This document shows, piece by piece, positions 45,866-52,782 of a DNA stretch of 64,000 nt (its first letter is position 1; each line of letters begins with the position of its first letter). The stretch comes from Sporosarcina luteola (GTDB lineage Bacteria; Bacillota; Bacilli; Bacillales_A; Planococcaceae): NCBI RefSeq assembly GCF_023715585.1, contig NZ_JAMBOK010000001.1, forward strand, positions 496,001-560,000. The letters run 5' to 3'. Made by a program: the position numbers and the translations under genes. The notes beneath the pieces are model-generated. The model did no database searches. It worked only from the letters and a program-made list of their open reading frames with translations, and had not been told where the DNA came from.

Positions 45866-45893
45866 ACTGTCATCCCTTACATTACATAACCTA
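45866..45893 (+). promoter_or_regulatory. Sigma-K-like promoter of the Tyr/Pro-rich gene
   Basis: CATAACCTA (45885-45893) fits CATANNNTA, with AC 17 bases upstream (45866-45867). The AGGAG core of the ribosome site starts 15 bases downstream. Consensus match only; inferred. Confidence 0.45.
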
Positions 45894-45919
45894 AACTGAC
45901 ATCAAAAGGAGGAGATATA

Positions 45920-46144
45920 TTGACACGATTTGATTTCGATCGCGATAGATACGATGATGATGACTATGAATACGACAGTTATGGAAGACGTCGCAGAAGA
46001 CGTCGCCCACGTTTTCAATACCCATTTTTCCCGATTTACCCCTTCTATCCATTCTACCCACCATACCCACCATACTCTCGCTATCCATACTATCCATACT
46101 ATCCATACTACAACCAACCATACAACCGTCCTTACGGCTATTAA
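45920..46144 (+). CDS. Small Asp/Arg/Tyr/Pro-rich protein, possible coat or surface protein
   Basis: A 74-residue protein of three low-complexity blocks: an acidic start (DFDRDRYDDDDYEYD), an arginine run (about residues 23-31), and a Tyr/Pro/Phe-rich tail with repeats of YPYYPYYPYY type. TTG 45920 is preceded by a near-perfect ribosome site AAAGGAGGAG, the best argument that it is real. No signal peptide. Composition recalls Bacillus spore coat or crust proteins, which are often Tyr-rich and cross-linked, but I cannot name a family. Confidence 0.65.
   Translation: MTRFDFDRDRYDDDDYEYDSYGRRRRRRRPRFQYPFFPIYPFYPFYPPYPPYSRYPYYPYYPYYNQPYNRPYGY
46082..46111 (+). repeat. Tandem 9-base repeat in the Tyr/Pro-rich gene
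   Basis: TATCCATAC occurs three times in succession and encodes the YPY units of the tail. Such in-frame repeats can change copy number by slippage without frameshift. Confidence 0.8.
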
Positions 46145-46170
46145 TAGATAAGATGCCTACTTTCTAAATA

Positions 46171-46216
46171 CAAGGACCGACAGTGTTTTTCAGATACTCT
46201 CGGTCACTTTTCGTTT
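46171..46216 (+). terminator. Possible weak terminator after the Tyr/Pro-rich gene
   Basis: GACCGA-C-AGT pairs with ACT-C-TCGGTC around an 11-base loop, followed by ACTTTTCGTTT. It lies between this gene and the convergent beta-propeller gene. Confidence 0.45.
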
Positions 46217-46278
46217 ATATTTCAATATCATATGAGAATGCGACACATCTAGTATTGAGTAAAGAGTAGAGTTACAGA

Positions 46279-47730
46279 TCATGGAACAATTTCAAAGATG
46301 ATTCCTTTGTTGTAGTCAGTCACATTCATAGAGCCATAAACCCCTAAATAAAGCTTGGTTTGATTCATATTTGTTCCTAAACTAACATAATGAGCTGATT
46401 GAGACCCAAAATTATAATCAGTTTGTATAACACTAAAATCATTTAGTTTACCATCTGTTCTTACTTTGGTATAAGCTAAAACTCCTCTACCCGGTTGAGA
46501 TCCCTCATCCCGGGCGATATCGGTAAACACAACGCTTCCCGTTAAATCGGGTATTCCATTCCCCATGTAGGCTTGCACTCCTGTAAGCGCAGTTCCTCCA
46601 AACTTATCGGGTCGGGGATCTTGATGAAAATAACTAGTTAAAGGCAGAAGACGCTTGAATGAGGTCTCTACTGCATCATTGTAATAAGCAATTGTTTTTT
46701 CATCCAAAGTCGGATTTGCAGAGCAGCCCCTTATTATCGAAGTAGGAAAAGCACCTTCCCACCCACGCCAGCCAAAGTTAATAAATCCTTCCTGGTCAGG
46801 TTGAGATTTTAGTAAAGAAGCTTGAATGATCTGAGTAACCGGTATTGGTTTATATTGAACGAATGAAAAAATTGACTCTACTAAATCCTGTCCGACGTTT
46901 CCCACATACTTGATATATTGATTATAAAACCTTTGATATGAAATGCCTGGTATATTTCGAACTCCTTTAGCAATTACCGTAAGTGTTTCCTGAATAGTTG
47001 CGGGAAGTTCATTAAAACGTGTAACTACGGGGGGATTTTCAATAAATGTATTCCTATCTACATCAACTTCAATTACTTTACCCGCTATTTCCATATCGTT
47101 CTGACTTAAGTTAAATGGATCATAGCCTGATCCACCATCTCCGGTTGTTAACACAAGTTTTCCTGTTTCAGGTGAAAAGTTTAAGCTGTTGACACCATTA
47201 TGATTAAAAAATGGTCTTCTTAAATTAAGTAACGTCCGCCGTTTTTGAGGTTGACCATTTGGTTGTATAATCCATTCTTCAACTGTATCAATATGATCAT
47301 ATTGCATTTCTCTATTTATCCACCTTAGGTTTAAGGTGCTAGGGTCACACGGATTAGGATTGAAAAATTCAGGAAGAGCATTACGAGCGGGTCTTGCAGC
47401 TTCTGACTGAGGCAGGGCGCCCGGACCTTGTGTTCCAGCTACTGAATAATGAAGATAAAACAGACCATTGTAATAGAAATTAGGGTGAAACGCCAGACCC
47501 AGCAATCCCCGTTCATCATAACCACCACCAGCCGCGCCTAGTTTTAAGATTCGCGGACGAATATCTAAAAAAGTTCTTATATCTCCGTTTCCTATGTAAT
47601 AGATTTCTCCTAACTGGGTTGCAATAAATAGCCTTTCAATTGTGTCGCCCGGAAGTATAGCTGTTTTTAAAACAGTTGGTAAATTCACCCTACTAACTAT
47701 CGGCCGTAAACTAACCTTAACTTTTCTCAA
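46279..47730 (-). CDS. Sugar dehydrogenase-like (GSDH) six-blade beta-propeller protein, no signal peptide
   Basis: A 483-residue protein of the PQQ-dependent glucose/sorbosone dehydrogenase-like fold. Typical blocks: RLFIATQLGEIYYI, DERGLLGLAFHPNF, FNHNGVNSLNFSPETGKLVLTTGDGG (with the conserved HNG histidine), AGKVIEVDVD, GVRNIPG (the RN pair) and GFINFGWRGWEG. Enzymatic activity and PQQ binding are uncertain. Relatives are normally exported, yet the N terminus MRKVKVSLRPIVSRVNLP has no signal sequence. TTG 47730 follows AGAGGAG by 11 bases. It is visibly AT-richer than the core genes. Confidence 0.82.
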   Translation of the reverse strand: MRKVKVSLRPIVSRVNLPTVLKTAILPGDTIERLFIATQLGEIYYIGNGDIRTFLDIRPRILKLGAAGGGYDERGLLGLAFHPNFYYNGLFYLHYSVAGTQGPGALPQSEAARPARNALPEFFNPNPCDPSTLNLRWINREMQYDHIDTVEEWIIQPNGQPQKRRTLLNLRRPFFNHNGVNSLNFSPETGKLVLTTGDGGSGYDPFNLSQNDMEIAGKVIEVDVDRNTFIENPPVVTRFNELPATIQETLTVIAKGVRNIPGISYQRFYNQYIKYVGNVGQDLVESIFSFVQYKPIPVTQIIQASLLKSQPDQEGFINFGWRGWEGAFPTSIIRGCSANPTLDEKTIAYYNDAVETSFKRLLPLTSYFHQDPRPDKFGGTALTGVQAYMGNGIPDLTGSVVFTDIARDEGSQPGRGVLAYTKVRTDGKLNDFSVIQTDYNFGSQSAHYVSLGTNMNQTKLYLGVYGSMNVTDYNKGIIFEIVP

Positions 47731-47760
47731 CTAACTTTACACTCCTCTGATTGTTTTCTA

Positions 47761-47789
47761 TAGAATATGATTAGGATTGTTCTATTAGT
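47761..47789 (-). promoter_or_regulatory. Sigma-K-like promoter of the beta-propeller gene
   Basis: On the minus strand CATATTCTA (47769-47761) fits CATANNNTA, with AC 18 bases upstream (47789-47788). The AGGAG core begins 15 bases downstream, the same geometry as in the two neighbouring genes. Inferred. Confidence 0.45.
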
Positions 47790-47835
47790 CCAAATTAAAG
47801 GCAGCGCATCTGGCAGAGTATCGCACCATTTTTTA

Positions 47836-47876
47836 TGCGAAAAACGAAAAACATCATCTGTAGAAAGATGATGTAG
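47836..47876 (-). terminator. Terminator of niaR (minus strand)
   Basis: ACATCATCT / AGATGATGT perfect 9-base stem with a 6-base loop; read on the minus strand it is followed by TTTTTCGTTTTT. Beyond it, the rest of the roughly 200-base gap holds only the propeller-gene promoter. Confidence 0.85.
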
Positions 47877-47937
47877 GAACGGTAAACCTTGTTGTGTAAA
47901 GGTTTTAATATGAAACTTACTTCCGAATTAATATTCG

Positions 47938-48477
47938 TCATTCGACGAGAATACCCGCTTTTTTCAATGCGATTTCGGCATTATCGATTTGATGCTGTTC
48001 ATCTGCAATGACGGTATGGAGGTGGATGCCTCCCTCAGCCAGATTTGAAAGGTAAATCGCATTGGCTTCGTTGACTCGCTTTATAAATTCCTTCACTTCA
48101 AGCCGATTTGCCACCATGATGGAAGCACTTAAGTCACCATAGACAGGGTGCTCAACTTTTACGTCTTTCACAGTTAGCCCGTGATCGACAAGGATATTTA
48201 ACTCTTCCTCTGTCTGCTCAGGAGTGTGGTGGCAGACGAGCACCTTCTCGATTTTTTCCGGTCCGGCAGACGCATGCATGTATATGTACCCTTGACTCGT
48301 CGCAAGGATCGGCTCGTTCTTCGCTTTTAATAATGTAATATCCCCGACGATGACTTGGCGGCTGACATTTGACAGTTCACCAAGCTCTTTTCCTGTCATC
48401 GGATTGTCCGCTTTCTGCAGAGTTTCCAAAATCAATTGCCGGCGTTCATCCCCGGGCATTTTCTCAGTCCCATTCAA
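47938..48477 (-). CDS. niaR: NAD-biosynthesis repressor NiaR (YrxA)
   Basis: Nicotinate-responsive transcriptional repressor of NAD synthesis and niacin uptake genes. About 179 residues. An N-terminal winged helix (ELGELSNVSRQVIVGDITLLKAK) is followed by the 3H ligand domain, whose three histidine regions are visible: VCHHTPEQTEEEL, VKVEHPVYGDLSA and GGIHLHTVIAD. GGAGGG abuts ATG 48483, so TTG 48477 with 6-base spacing is the likelier start. The nicotinamidase gene pncA lies 13 kb downstream. Confidence 0.92.
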   Translation of the reverse strand: MNGTEKMPGDERRQLILETLQKADNPMTGKELGELSNVSRQVIVGDITLLKAKNEPILATSQGYIYMHASAGPEKIEKVLVCHHTPEQTEEELNILVDHGLTVKDVKVEHPVYGDLSASIMVANRLEVKEFIKRVNEANAIYLSNLAEGGIHLHTVIADEQHQIDNAEIALKKAGILVE

Positions 48478-48566
48478 TGTCATCCCTCCATTTCAACCAT
48501 TTTACCATATCCGTTGCCACAGTTTCGTGTATAATGAAAAAATACATAGCAAAAGGGGGATTTACG

Positions 48567-49670
48567 ATGACCAATTCAGTAATCAAAGTTGAAGAGACCT
48601 TACATCCGAAAACGAAACCGGCGTTTGATCAGCTTTCCTTCGGTACTGTTTTCACCGACCATATGTTTACGATGGATTATACGGAAGAGCTAGGCTGGCA
48701 TGATTCGAAAATTGTTCCATATGAGCCGATCATGCTTGACCCTGCGGCAATGGTATTCCACTACGGTCAGACAGTGTTCGAAGGATTGAAGGCGTATGTG
48801 ACGGATGATGAGGAAGTGCTTCTTTTCAGACCCGAAGAGAATATGAAGAGATTGAACCGTTCGAATGAAAGGCTTTGCATTCCGGAATTCGACGAAGAGC
48901 TCGCTCTCACCGGCCTTCGGAAACTGATCCAAGTCGATAAAGACTGGATCCCGAACATTGAAGGGACGTCTCTTTATATCCGGCCATTCATCTTTGCGAC
49001 GCAACCGTATTTAGGTGTCGCTCCATCGAAAACATACCGCTTCATGATTATTCTTTCCCCAGTCGGCGCCTACTATAAGGAAGGCATCAATCCCGTTAAG
49101 ATTGCGGTCGAATCCGAATTCGTCCGTGCGGTAACGGGCGGGACAGGCAGTGCAAAAACGGCAGGCAACTATGCCGGCGCGATGAAAGCGCAAGAAGTGG
49201 CGGAAGCGAGGGGCTATTCGCAAGTTCTTTGGCTCGATGGGAAGGAACACCGATACATCGAGGAAGTCGGTGCGATGAACGTCTTCTTCAAATTGAACGG
49301 AGAAGTCGTTACACCCGAGCTCAATGGAAGCATTTTGGAAGGAATTACACGGAAATCCGTTATTGAATTGCTCCAGCATTGGGACGTCCCTATTGTCGAA
49401 CGTAAAATTTCCATGGAGGAGCTTTACGAAGCATTTCAGTCGGGAACCTTGGAAGAAGCGTTCGGCACAGGAACTGCAGCGGTCATCTCTCCGATCGGTG
49501 AGCTTTATTGGAACGAAAAGAAAATCACCATCAATAACGGAGAGATCGGCGAATTGGCACAAAGAGTCTATGACACGATGACGGGCATCCAGACCGGAAA
49601 AGCGGAAGACCCGTTCGGATGGCGGATGACAGTGGACGTTGATACAGCAGTCACACCAAGTCATAAGTAA
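48567..49670 (+). CDS. ilvE: Branched-chain amino acid aminotransferase
   Basis: PLP fold-type IV aminotransferase interconverting Leu, Ile and Val with their keto acids. 367 residues, the long eukaryote-like form common in Bacillales. Motifs: FHYGQTVFEGLKAY, the PLP lysine in GGTGSAKTAGNYAGAM, WLDGKEHRYIEEVGAMN, and FGTGTAAVISPIGEL. The frame extends to 48369 inside niaR, but GGGGGA before ATG 48567 marks the start. A TATAAT at 48530-48535 is a likely -10. Divergent from niaR. Confidence 0.94.
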   Translation: MTNSVIKVEETLHPKTKPAFDQLSFGTVFTDHMFTMDYTEELGWHDSKIVPYEPIMLDPAAMVFHYGQTVFEGLKAYVTDDEEVLLFRPEENMKRLNRSNERLCIPEFDEELALTGLRKLIQVDKDWIPNIEGTSLYIRPFIFATQPYLGVAPSKTYRFMIILSPVGAYYKEGINPVKIAVESEFVRAVTGGTGSAKTAGNYAGAMKAQEVAEARGYSQVLWLDGKEHRYIEEVGAMNVFFKLNGEVVTPELNGSILEGITRKSVIELLQHWDVPIVERKISMEELYEAFQSGTLEEAFGTGTAAVISPIGELYWNEKKITINNGEIGELAQRVYDTMTGIQTGKAEDPFGWRMTVDVDTAVTPSHK

Positions 49671-49678
49671 TTAATGCA

Positions 49679-49712
49679 GGCATCCTGCCGGTGACGGCAG
49701 GGTGTCTTTTAA
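49679..49712 (+). terminator. Terminator of ilvE
   Basis: GGCATCCTGCC pairs with GGCAGGGTGTC (two wobble pairs), 6-base loop, T4 tail. Confidence 0.85.
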
Positions 49713-49745
49713 GCATTTATCGGTACGCAGGAAGGTGAATCGGCT

Positions 49746-49823
49746 TTGCGAATTACAGACGTGACGATCCGTAAGATGAAAATGAGAACCCTTACAGACA
49801 TTTGGCGTTCTAAGGAGAATTAA
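49746..49823 (+). pseudogene. Possible N-terminal remnant of an enolase-superfamily gene
   Basis: A ribosome site AGGAAGGTG followed by TTG opens a 25-codon frame reading LRITDVTIRKMKMRTLTDIW and then a stop. The first 14 residues resemble the usual start of o-succinylbenzoate synthase or dipeptide-epimerase-type proteins (MKIT-V-RK-KM-L), after which similarity ends. I read it as the stub of a deleted gene or a spurious frame. The 230-base gap between ilvE and the lipoprotein gene holds nothing else except the next promoter. Confidence 0.35.
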
Positions 49824-49880
49824 TGATCATTTCAAATTTACTAAAGTGCAACTTCTCTAGCGGAATGTCCGTCCAATGGA

Positions 49881-49909
49881 TTGATGAAGTGCGCATCTTC
49901 CGGTAAAAT
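49881..49909 (+). promoter_or_regulatory. SigA promoter of the lipoprotein gene
   Basis: TTGATG (49881-49886), 17 bases, TAAAAT (49904-49909), about 30 bases before the GTG start. Confidence 0.6.
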
Positions 49910-49941
49910 GAACGTAGGTTTTGTAGAGAGGAAGTTTACAT

Positions 49942-50742
49942 GTGAAAAAACTTATCAGTGCCCTTGCTGTCGGATCGCTTGTTCTTCTATTAGCTGCTTG
50001 CAGCAGTTCAGGGACTGCCCAAAAGAAAATGACAGCCGGAGATTTATTGGATAAATCCCAGGAAGCGATGGACAACTCATTGAAAGCTGTTCGTTCTCAT
50101 ATTGTGTTTGACGATTATGCAGTAGCTGTTTATGACGGCGATCTTGAAAAACCTGAAAGAGCCGGCATAAATTTCGATATACAAGTCGAAGCCTTCCTTG
50201 ATCCGGCTAAGGTGCATTTACATTCAAAAGCCCTGCCGCGTGGCGCGAAAGCATGGAATATGGATCTGTACCAAGTGGGAGATCGACTGGTTGTAACTGA
50301 CGACCGCAAAGGCGAATGGGAAGAACTGCCGTCCGGTTCGGTCGAAGAACTGTTTGGCACACTAGTATCCGAAACGTATCCGATCCTTGACTTGTCCAAG
50401 TTCAAAGAGTTCGAGGACGAATTTGTTCTGGAGCCGATCGAGTACGACTATGCACTGAAATTGACGTTGGACCGCGATGGATTCAAACGGTTCAAGAAAC
50501 TTTTCCCGGACGTCGGACCAAGTGAAGACGGTTTCACAATTATCGATAAAATGGAATTGGTCATCACATTCAACAAAAAAACTACTTATGTGACAAGCTT
50601 TAAAGTGTCCTCGGATATGAGGACTTTCAGTGACGGGAACTCCTATCGGTCCCGCCAGAAGCTGAATGCTACTTACAGCTATTTCAATGACATCGAAGAT
50701 TTTAAGTTGCCAAAGGAAGTCAGTGATTTGGTAGCCGAATAA
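49942..50742 (+). CDS. Lipoprotein, DUF6612-like
   Basis: A 266-residue exported lipoprotein with a classic signal (MKKLISALAVGSLVLLLAAC, lipobox LAAC, Cys20). The mature part has the layout of LolA/LppX-like or DUF6612 lipoproteins: DLLDKSQEAMDNSLKAVRSH, a run of beta strands, WNMDLYQVGDRLVVTDD, and YDYALKLTLDRDGFKRF. Such proteins may bind lipids or peptides at the cell surface; the ligand is unknown. GTG 49942 follows GAGAGGAAG. Confidence 0.82.
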   Translation: MKKLISALAVGSLVLLLAACSSSGTAQKKMTAGDLLDKSQEAMDNSLKAVRSHIVFDDYAVAVYDGDLEKPERAGINFDIQVEAFLDPAKVHLHSKALPRGAKAWNMDLYQVGDRLVVTDDRKGEWEELPSGSVEELFGTLVSETYPILDLSKFKEFEDEFVLEPIEYDYALKLTLDRDGFKRFKKLFPDVGPSEDGFTIIDKMELVITFNKKTTYVTSFKVSSDMRTFSDGNSYRSRQKLNATYSYFNDIEDFKLPKEVSDLVAE

Positions 50743-50766
50743 AACGGGGATGCATCCATTTGATGC

Positions 50767-50810
50767 ACACCCCGGAAGTTAGTTTGACTCTAACTTCCGG
50801 GGTGTTTTAT
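50767..50810 (+). terminator. Strong terminator of the lipoprotein gene
   Basis: Fifteen-base perfect stem CACCCCGGAAGTTAG / CTAACTTCCGGGGTG, 7-base loop, T4. Between here and 51030 I see no gene; there is only a minor 5-bp hairpin (GTGCT..AGCAC near 50980-51000) and a 14-base palindrome at 51016. Confidence 0.95.
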
Positions 50811-51015
50811 TATGGCCAAATATAGATGTGCTTTAAGACTATTATTCACATAAATCAAAAATACAAATCCCCTGTTTTTCATTTGCCCGTCCATAAAACT
50901 TTGGAACTTTTACCTCTACACATATAAAAGCCCACAACCATCTAAAGTAACGAGAAGAATCTTTTTTAGAACGCAGGACTTATGTGCTATTCCGCAGCAC
51001 ATTCACTTTCCATTT

Positions 51016-51029
51016 TTGCCAATTGGCAA
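51016..51029. promoter_or_regulatory. Perfect 14-base palindrome upstream of the SOS promoter
   Basis: TTGCCAATTGGCAA is fully self-complementary and lies 10 bases before the -35 of the Y-family polymerase gene. It could be an operator for a dimeric regulator; no assignment. Confidence 0.35.
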
Positions 51030-51038
51030 TAAGGACCA

Positions 51039-51068
51039 TTGAATATGAACGTCTGTTCTGGGTATACT
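51039..51068 (+). promoter_or_regulatory. SigA promoter of the Y-family polymerase gene
   Basis: TTGAAT (51039-51044), 18 bases, TATACT (51063-51068). The first LexA box lies in the spacer and the second just downstream of the -10. Confidence 0.7.
51047..51058 (+). promoter_or_regulatory. LexA (SOS) box 1
   Basis: GAACGTCTGTTC fits the Bacillus SOS core GAAC-N4-GTTC exactly and sits between -35 and -10. Confidence 0.8.
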
Positions 51069-51073
51069 GAATA

Positions 51074-51085
51074 GAACTAGTGTTC
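51074..51085 (+). promoter_or_regulatory. LexA (SOS) box 2
   Basis: GAACTAGTGTTC, a second exact GAAC-N4-GTTC, overlaps the expected transcription start. Box centres are 27 bases apart. Confidence 0.8.
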
Positions 51086-51103
51086 TTTTTGGAGGGATGC
51101 GCG

Positions 51104-52357
51104 ATGTACGAAGATTTGCCGGACCGGAAAATTGTATGCCTGGATATGCGAAGCTTCTATGCCAGTTGTGCGGCTGCAATCGAAGGACTCGATGTCATGG
51201 ATACGCCGATCGCCATCATTGGCAATAAAGAACGGAAGGGTGGAATTGTTCTGGCTGCTTCGCCTGCATTGAAGAAGGAGTTCGGCGTGCAGACCGGAAT
51301 GCGGCTCTATGAAATCCCCGATGACCCATCCATACGGCTGATCGAGCCCAAAATGCAGTTTTACATCGATGTTTCAATGGAAATCGCCAAAAATTTGAAC
51401 CGATATGTGCCGAAAGAGGCGATCCATGTCTATTCCGTCGACGAAAGCTTCATTGACTTAGGAGGGACGGAGCGGCTATGGGGCGACCCTGAAGAAACCG
51501 TCAAAAGAATCCAAGATGAACTTGTCAGCCAATACCAGCTCCGATCCGCCTGCGGAATGGGACCGAATATGCTTATGTCGAAGCTAGCACTTGATTTGGA
51601 TGCAAAAAAAACTGGCTTTGCCCGCTGGACGTATGAAGATGTACCGAAGAGACTATGGCCGGTCGCACCGCTCAGCCGGATGTGGGGAATCGGCAGCCAG
51701 CTTGAAAGGACGCTGAACAATATGGGGATCTTCTCGGTAGGCGACTTAGCCCGTACGCCCCTTGAACGGCTTGAAACGAAATTCGGTGTCATGGGCAATC
51801 AATTGTATCACCATGCGCATGGCATCGACTTGTCCGATCTCGGAGCACCGCTTGTCGAAGGGCAGATCAGCTACGGAAAGGGACAAATTTTGTTCCGCGA
51901 TTACACGAAGCGGGAAGATATCCTCGCCGTCATCCTGGAAATGTGTGAAGATGTCGCGTTACGCGCAAGAGTAGCGGGTAAGGCGGGGCGCACAGTCCAC
52001 TTGTCAATTGGCTATTCGAAGAATTCACTCGGAGGGGGATTCGGCCGTTCCCGTTCGATGCATGAAGCGACGAACGATACGATGGCGATCTACCGTCTTT
52101 GCACGAAGCTGCTCGATGAGTTCCATGACGGCCGTCCCGTGCGCCGCATCGCCATCAGTCTGGCAAATCTCGAAAACGAATACGCCATGCAGCTCAGCCT
52201 TTTCGACCAACACAAATGGCGCAACCGTCAGCTTGCAGAAGCGATGGATTTACTGCGCAAAAAATACGGCTCCACAGCTGTCCTCCGCGCGGTCTCCTAC
52301 ACAGACGCAGGAACCGCCGTCCACCGTTCCAAACTTATCGGCGGGCATTATAAGTAA
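51104..52357 (+). CDS. Y-family DNA polymerase, UvrX/YqjW type
   Basis: Translesion polymerase of the UmuC/DinB superfamily, 417 residues. Catalytic aspartate motifs: VCLDMRSFYASCAAA and VYSVDESFIDLGG; helix-hairpin-helix region MWGIGSQLERTLNNMGIFSVGDLA; little-finger domain after about residue 240. The C terminus FDQHKW contains QLSLFD, a canonical beta-clamp binding motif. The frame reaches 51080, but TTGGAGGG points to ATG 51104. It forms an SOS-inducible pair with the yolD-like gene, like yqjW-yqjX. Confidence 0.93.
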   Translation: MYEDLPDRKIVCLDMRSFYASCAAAIEGLDVMDTPIAIIGNKERKGGIVLAASPALKKEFGVQTGMRLYEIPDDPSIRLIEPKMQFYIDVSMEIAKNLNRYVPKEAIHVYSVDESFIDLGGTERLWGDPEETVKRIQDELVSQYQLRSACGMGPNMLMSKLALDLDAKKTGFARWTYEDVPKRLWPVAPLSRMWGIGSQLERTLNNMGIFSVGDLARTPLERLETKFGVMGNQLYHHAHGIDLSDLGAPLVEGQISYGKGQILFRDYTKREDILAVILEMCEDVALRARVAGKAGRTVHLSIGYSKNSLGGGFGRSRSMHEATNDTMAIYRLCTKLLDEFHDGRPVRRIAISLANLENEYAMQLSLFDQHKWRNRQLAEAMDLLRKKYGSTAVLRAVSYTDAGTAVHRSKLIGGHYK

Positions 52358-52375
52358 ATCAAAGGAGATGATCGA

Positions 52376-52708
52376 ATGATCCGTGACCGAGGACGTATCA
52401 AATGGACGGCGATGATGCTGCCCGAACATATCGAACAGCTGCGGGAATGGCAAAAAGAAGATGAACATCAATTGAGGCAACAGCCCGACGAACAGCAACT
52501 CGAACAATGGAACTACCAGATCCACGAAGCGGCAGAAAGAAATTTGCAGCTATCCATCCGTTATTGGGACAATGAAAAAGTAGTTGAGAGCAGAGGCTAT
52601 ATCCAAAAAATCAACATGCTGGACGGAACACTGCACCTCATTTCCGACAACAGTGAAACACACCGAATCTCCTTTATCCACCTCGAAAGTATTTCAGAAA
52701 CCGAATAA
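52376..52708 (+). CDS. YolD-like protein
   Basis: A 110-residue protein of the YolD family (RDRGRIKWTAMMLPEHIEQLREW). These proteins are almost always encoded next to UvrX-type Y-family polymerases and are thought to be UmuD-like partners. AAAGGAGATGATCGA precedes ATG 52376, 18 bases after the polymerase gene, so the two share the SOS promoter. Confidence 0.9.
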   Translation: MIRDRGRIKWTAMMLPEHIEQLREWQKEDEHQLRQQPDEQQLEQWNYQIHEAAERNLQLSIRYWDNEKVVESRGYIQKINMLDGTLHLISDNSETHRISFIHLESISETE

Positions 52709-52782
52709 TTTAAGTTTCGCACCTTTTCTATTGTTCAGACTTTTGATAGACTATTCAAAGATAGAGAAAAAGGGGGATTACT

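Noticed and set aside
45891..46121. Minus-strand frames rich in Trp/Val or Met/Asp opposite the Tyr/Pro-rich gene
   Set aside because: They are shadows of the 9-base repeat, with no ribosome site on that strand.
45183..47937. Insertion sequence or prophage around the AT-rich island
   Set aside because: I see no transposase, integrase, terminal inverted repeats or tRNA end; the island is bordered by ordinary terminators.
48369..48566. Upstream extension of ilvE
   Set aside because: It lies within niaR and its promoter region; the ribosome site and family alignment support ATG 48567.
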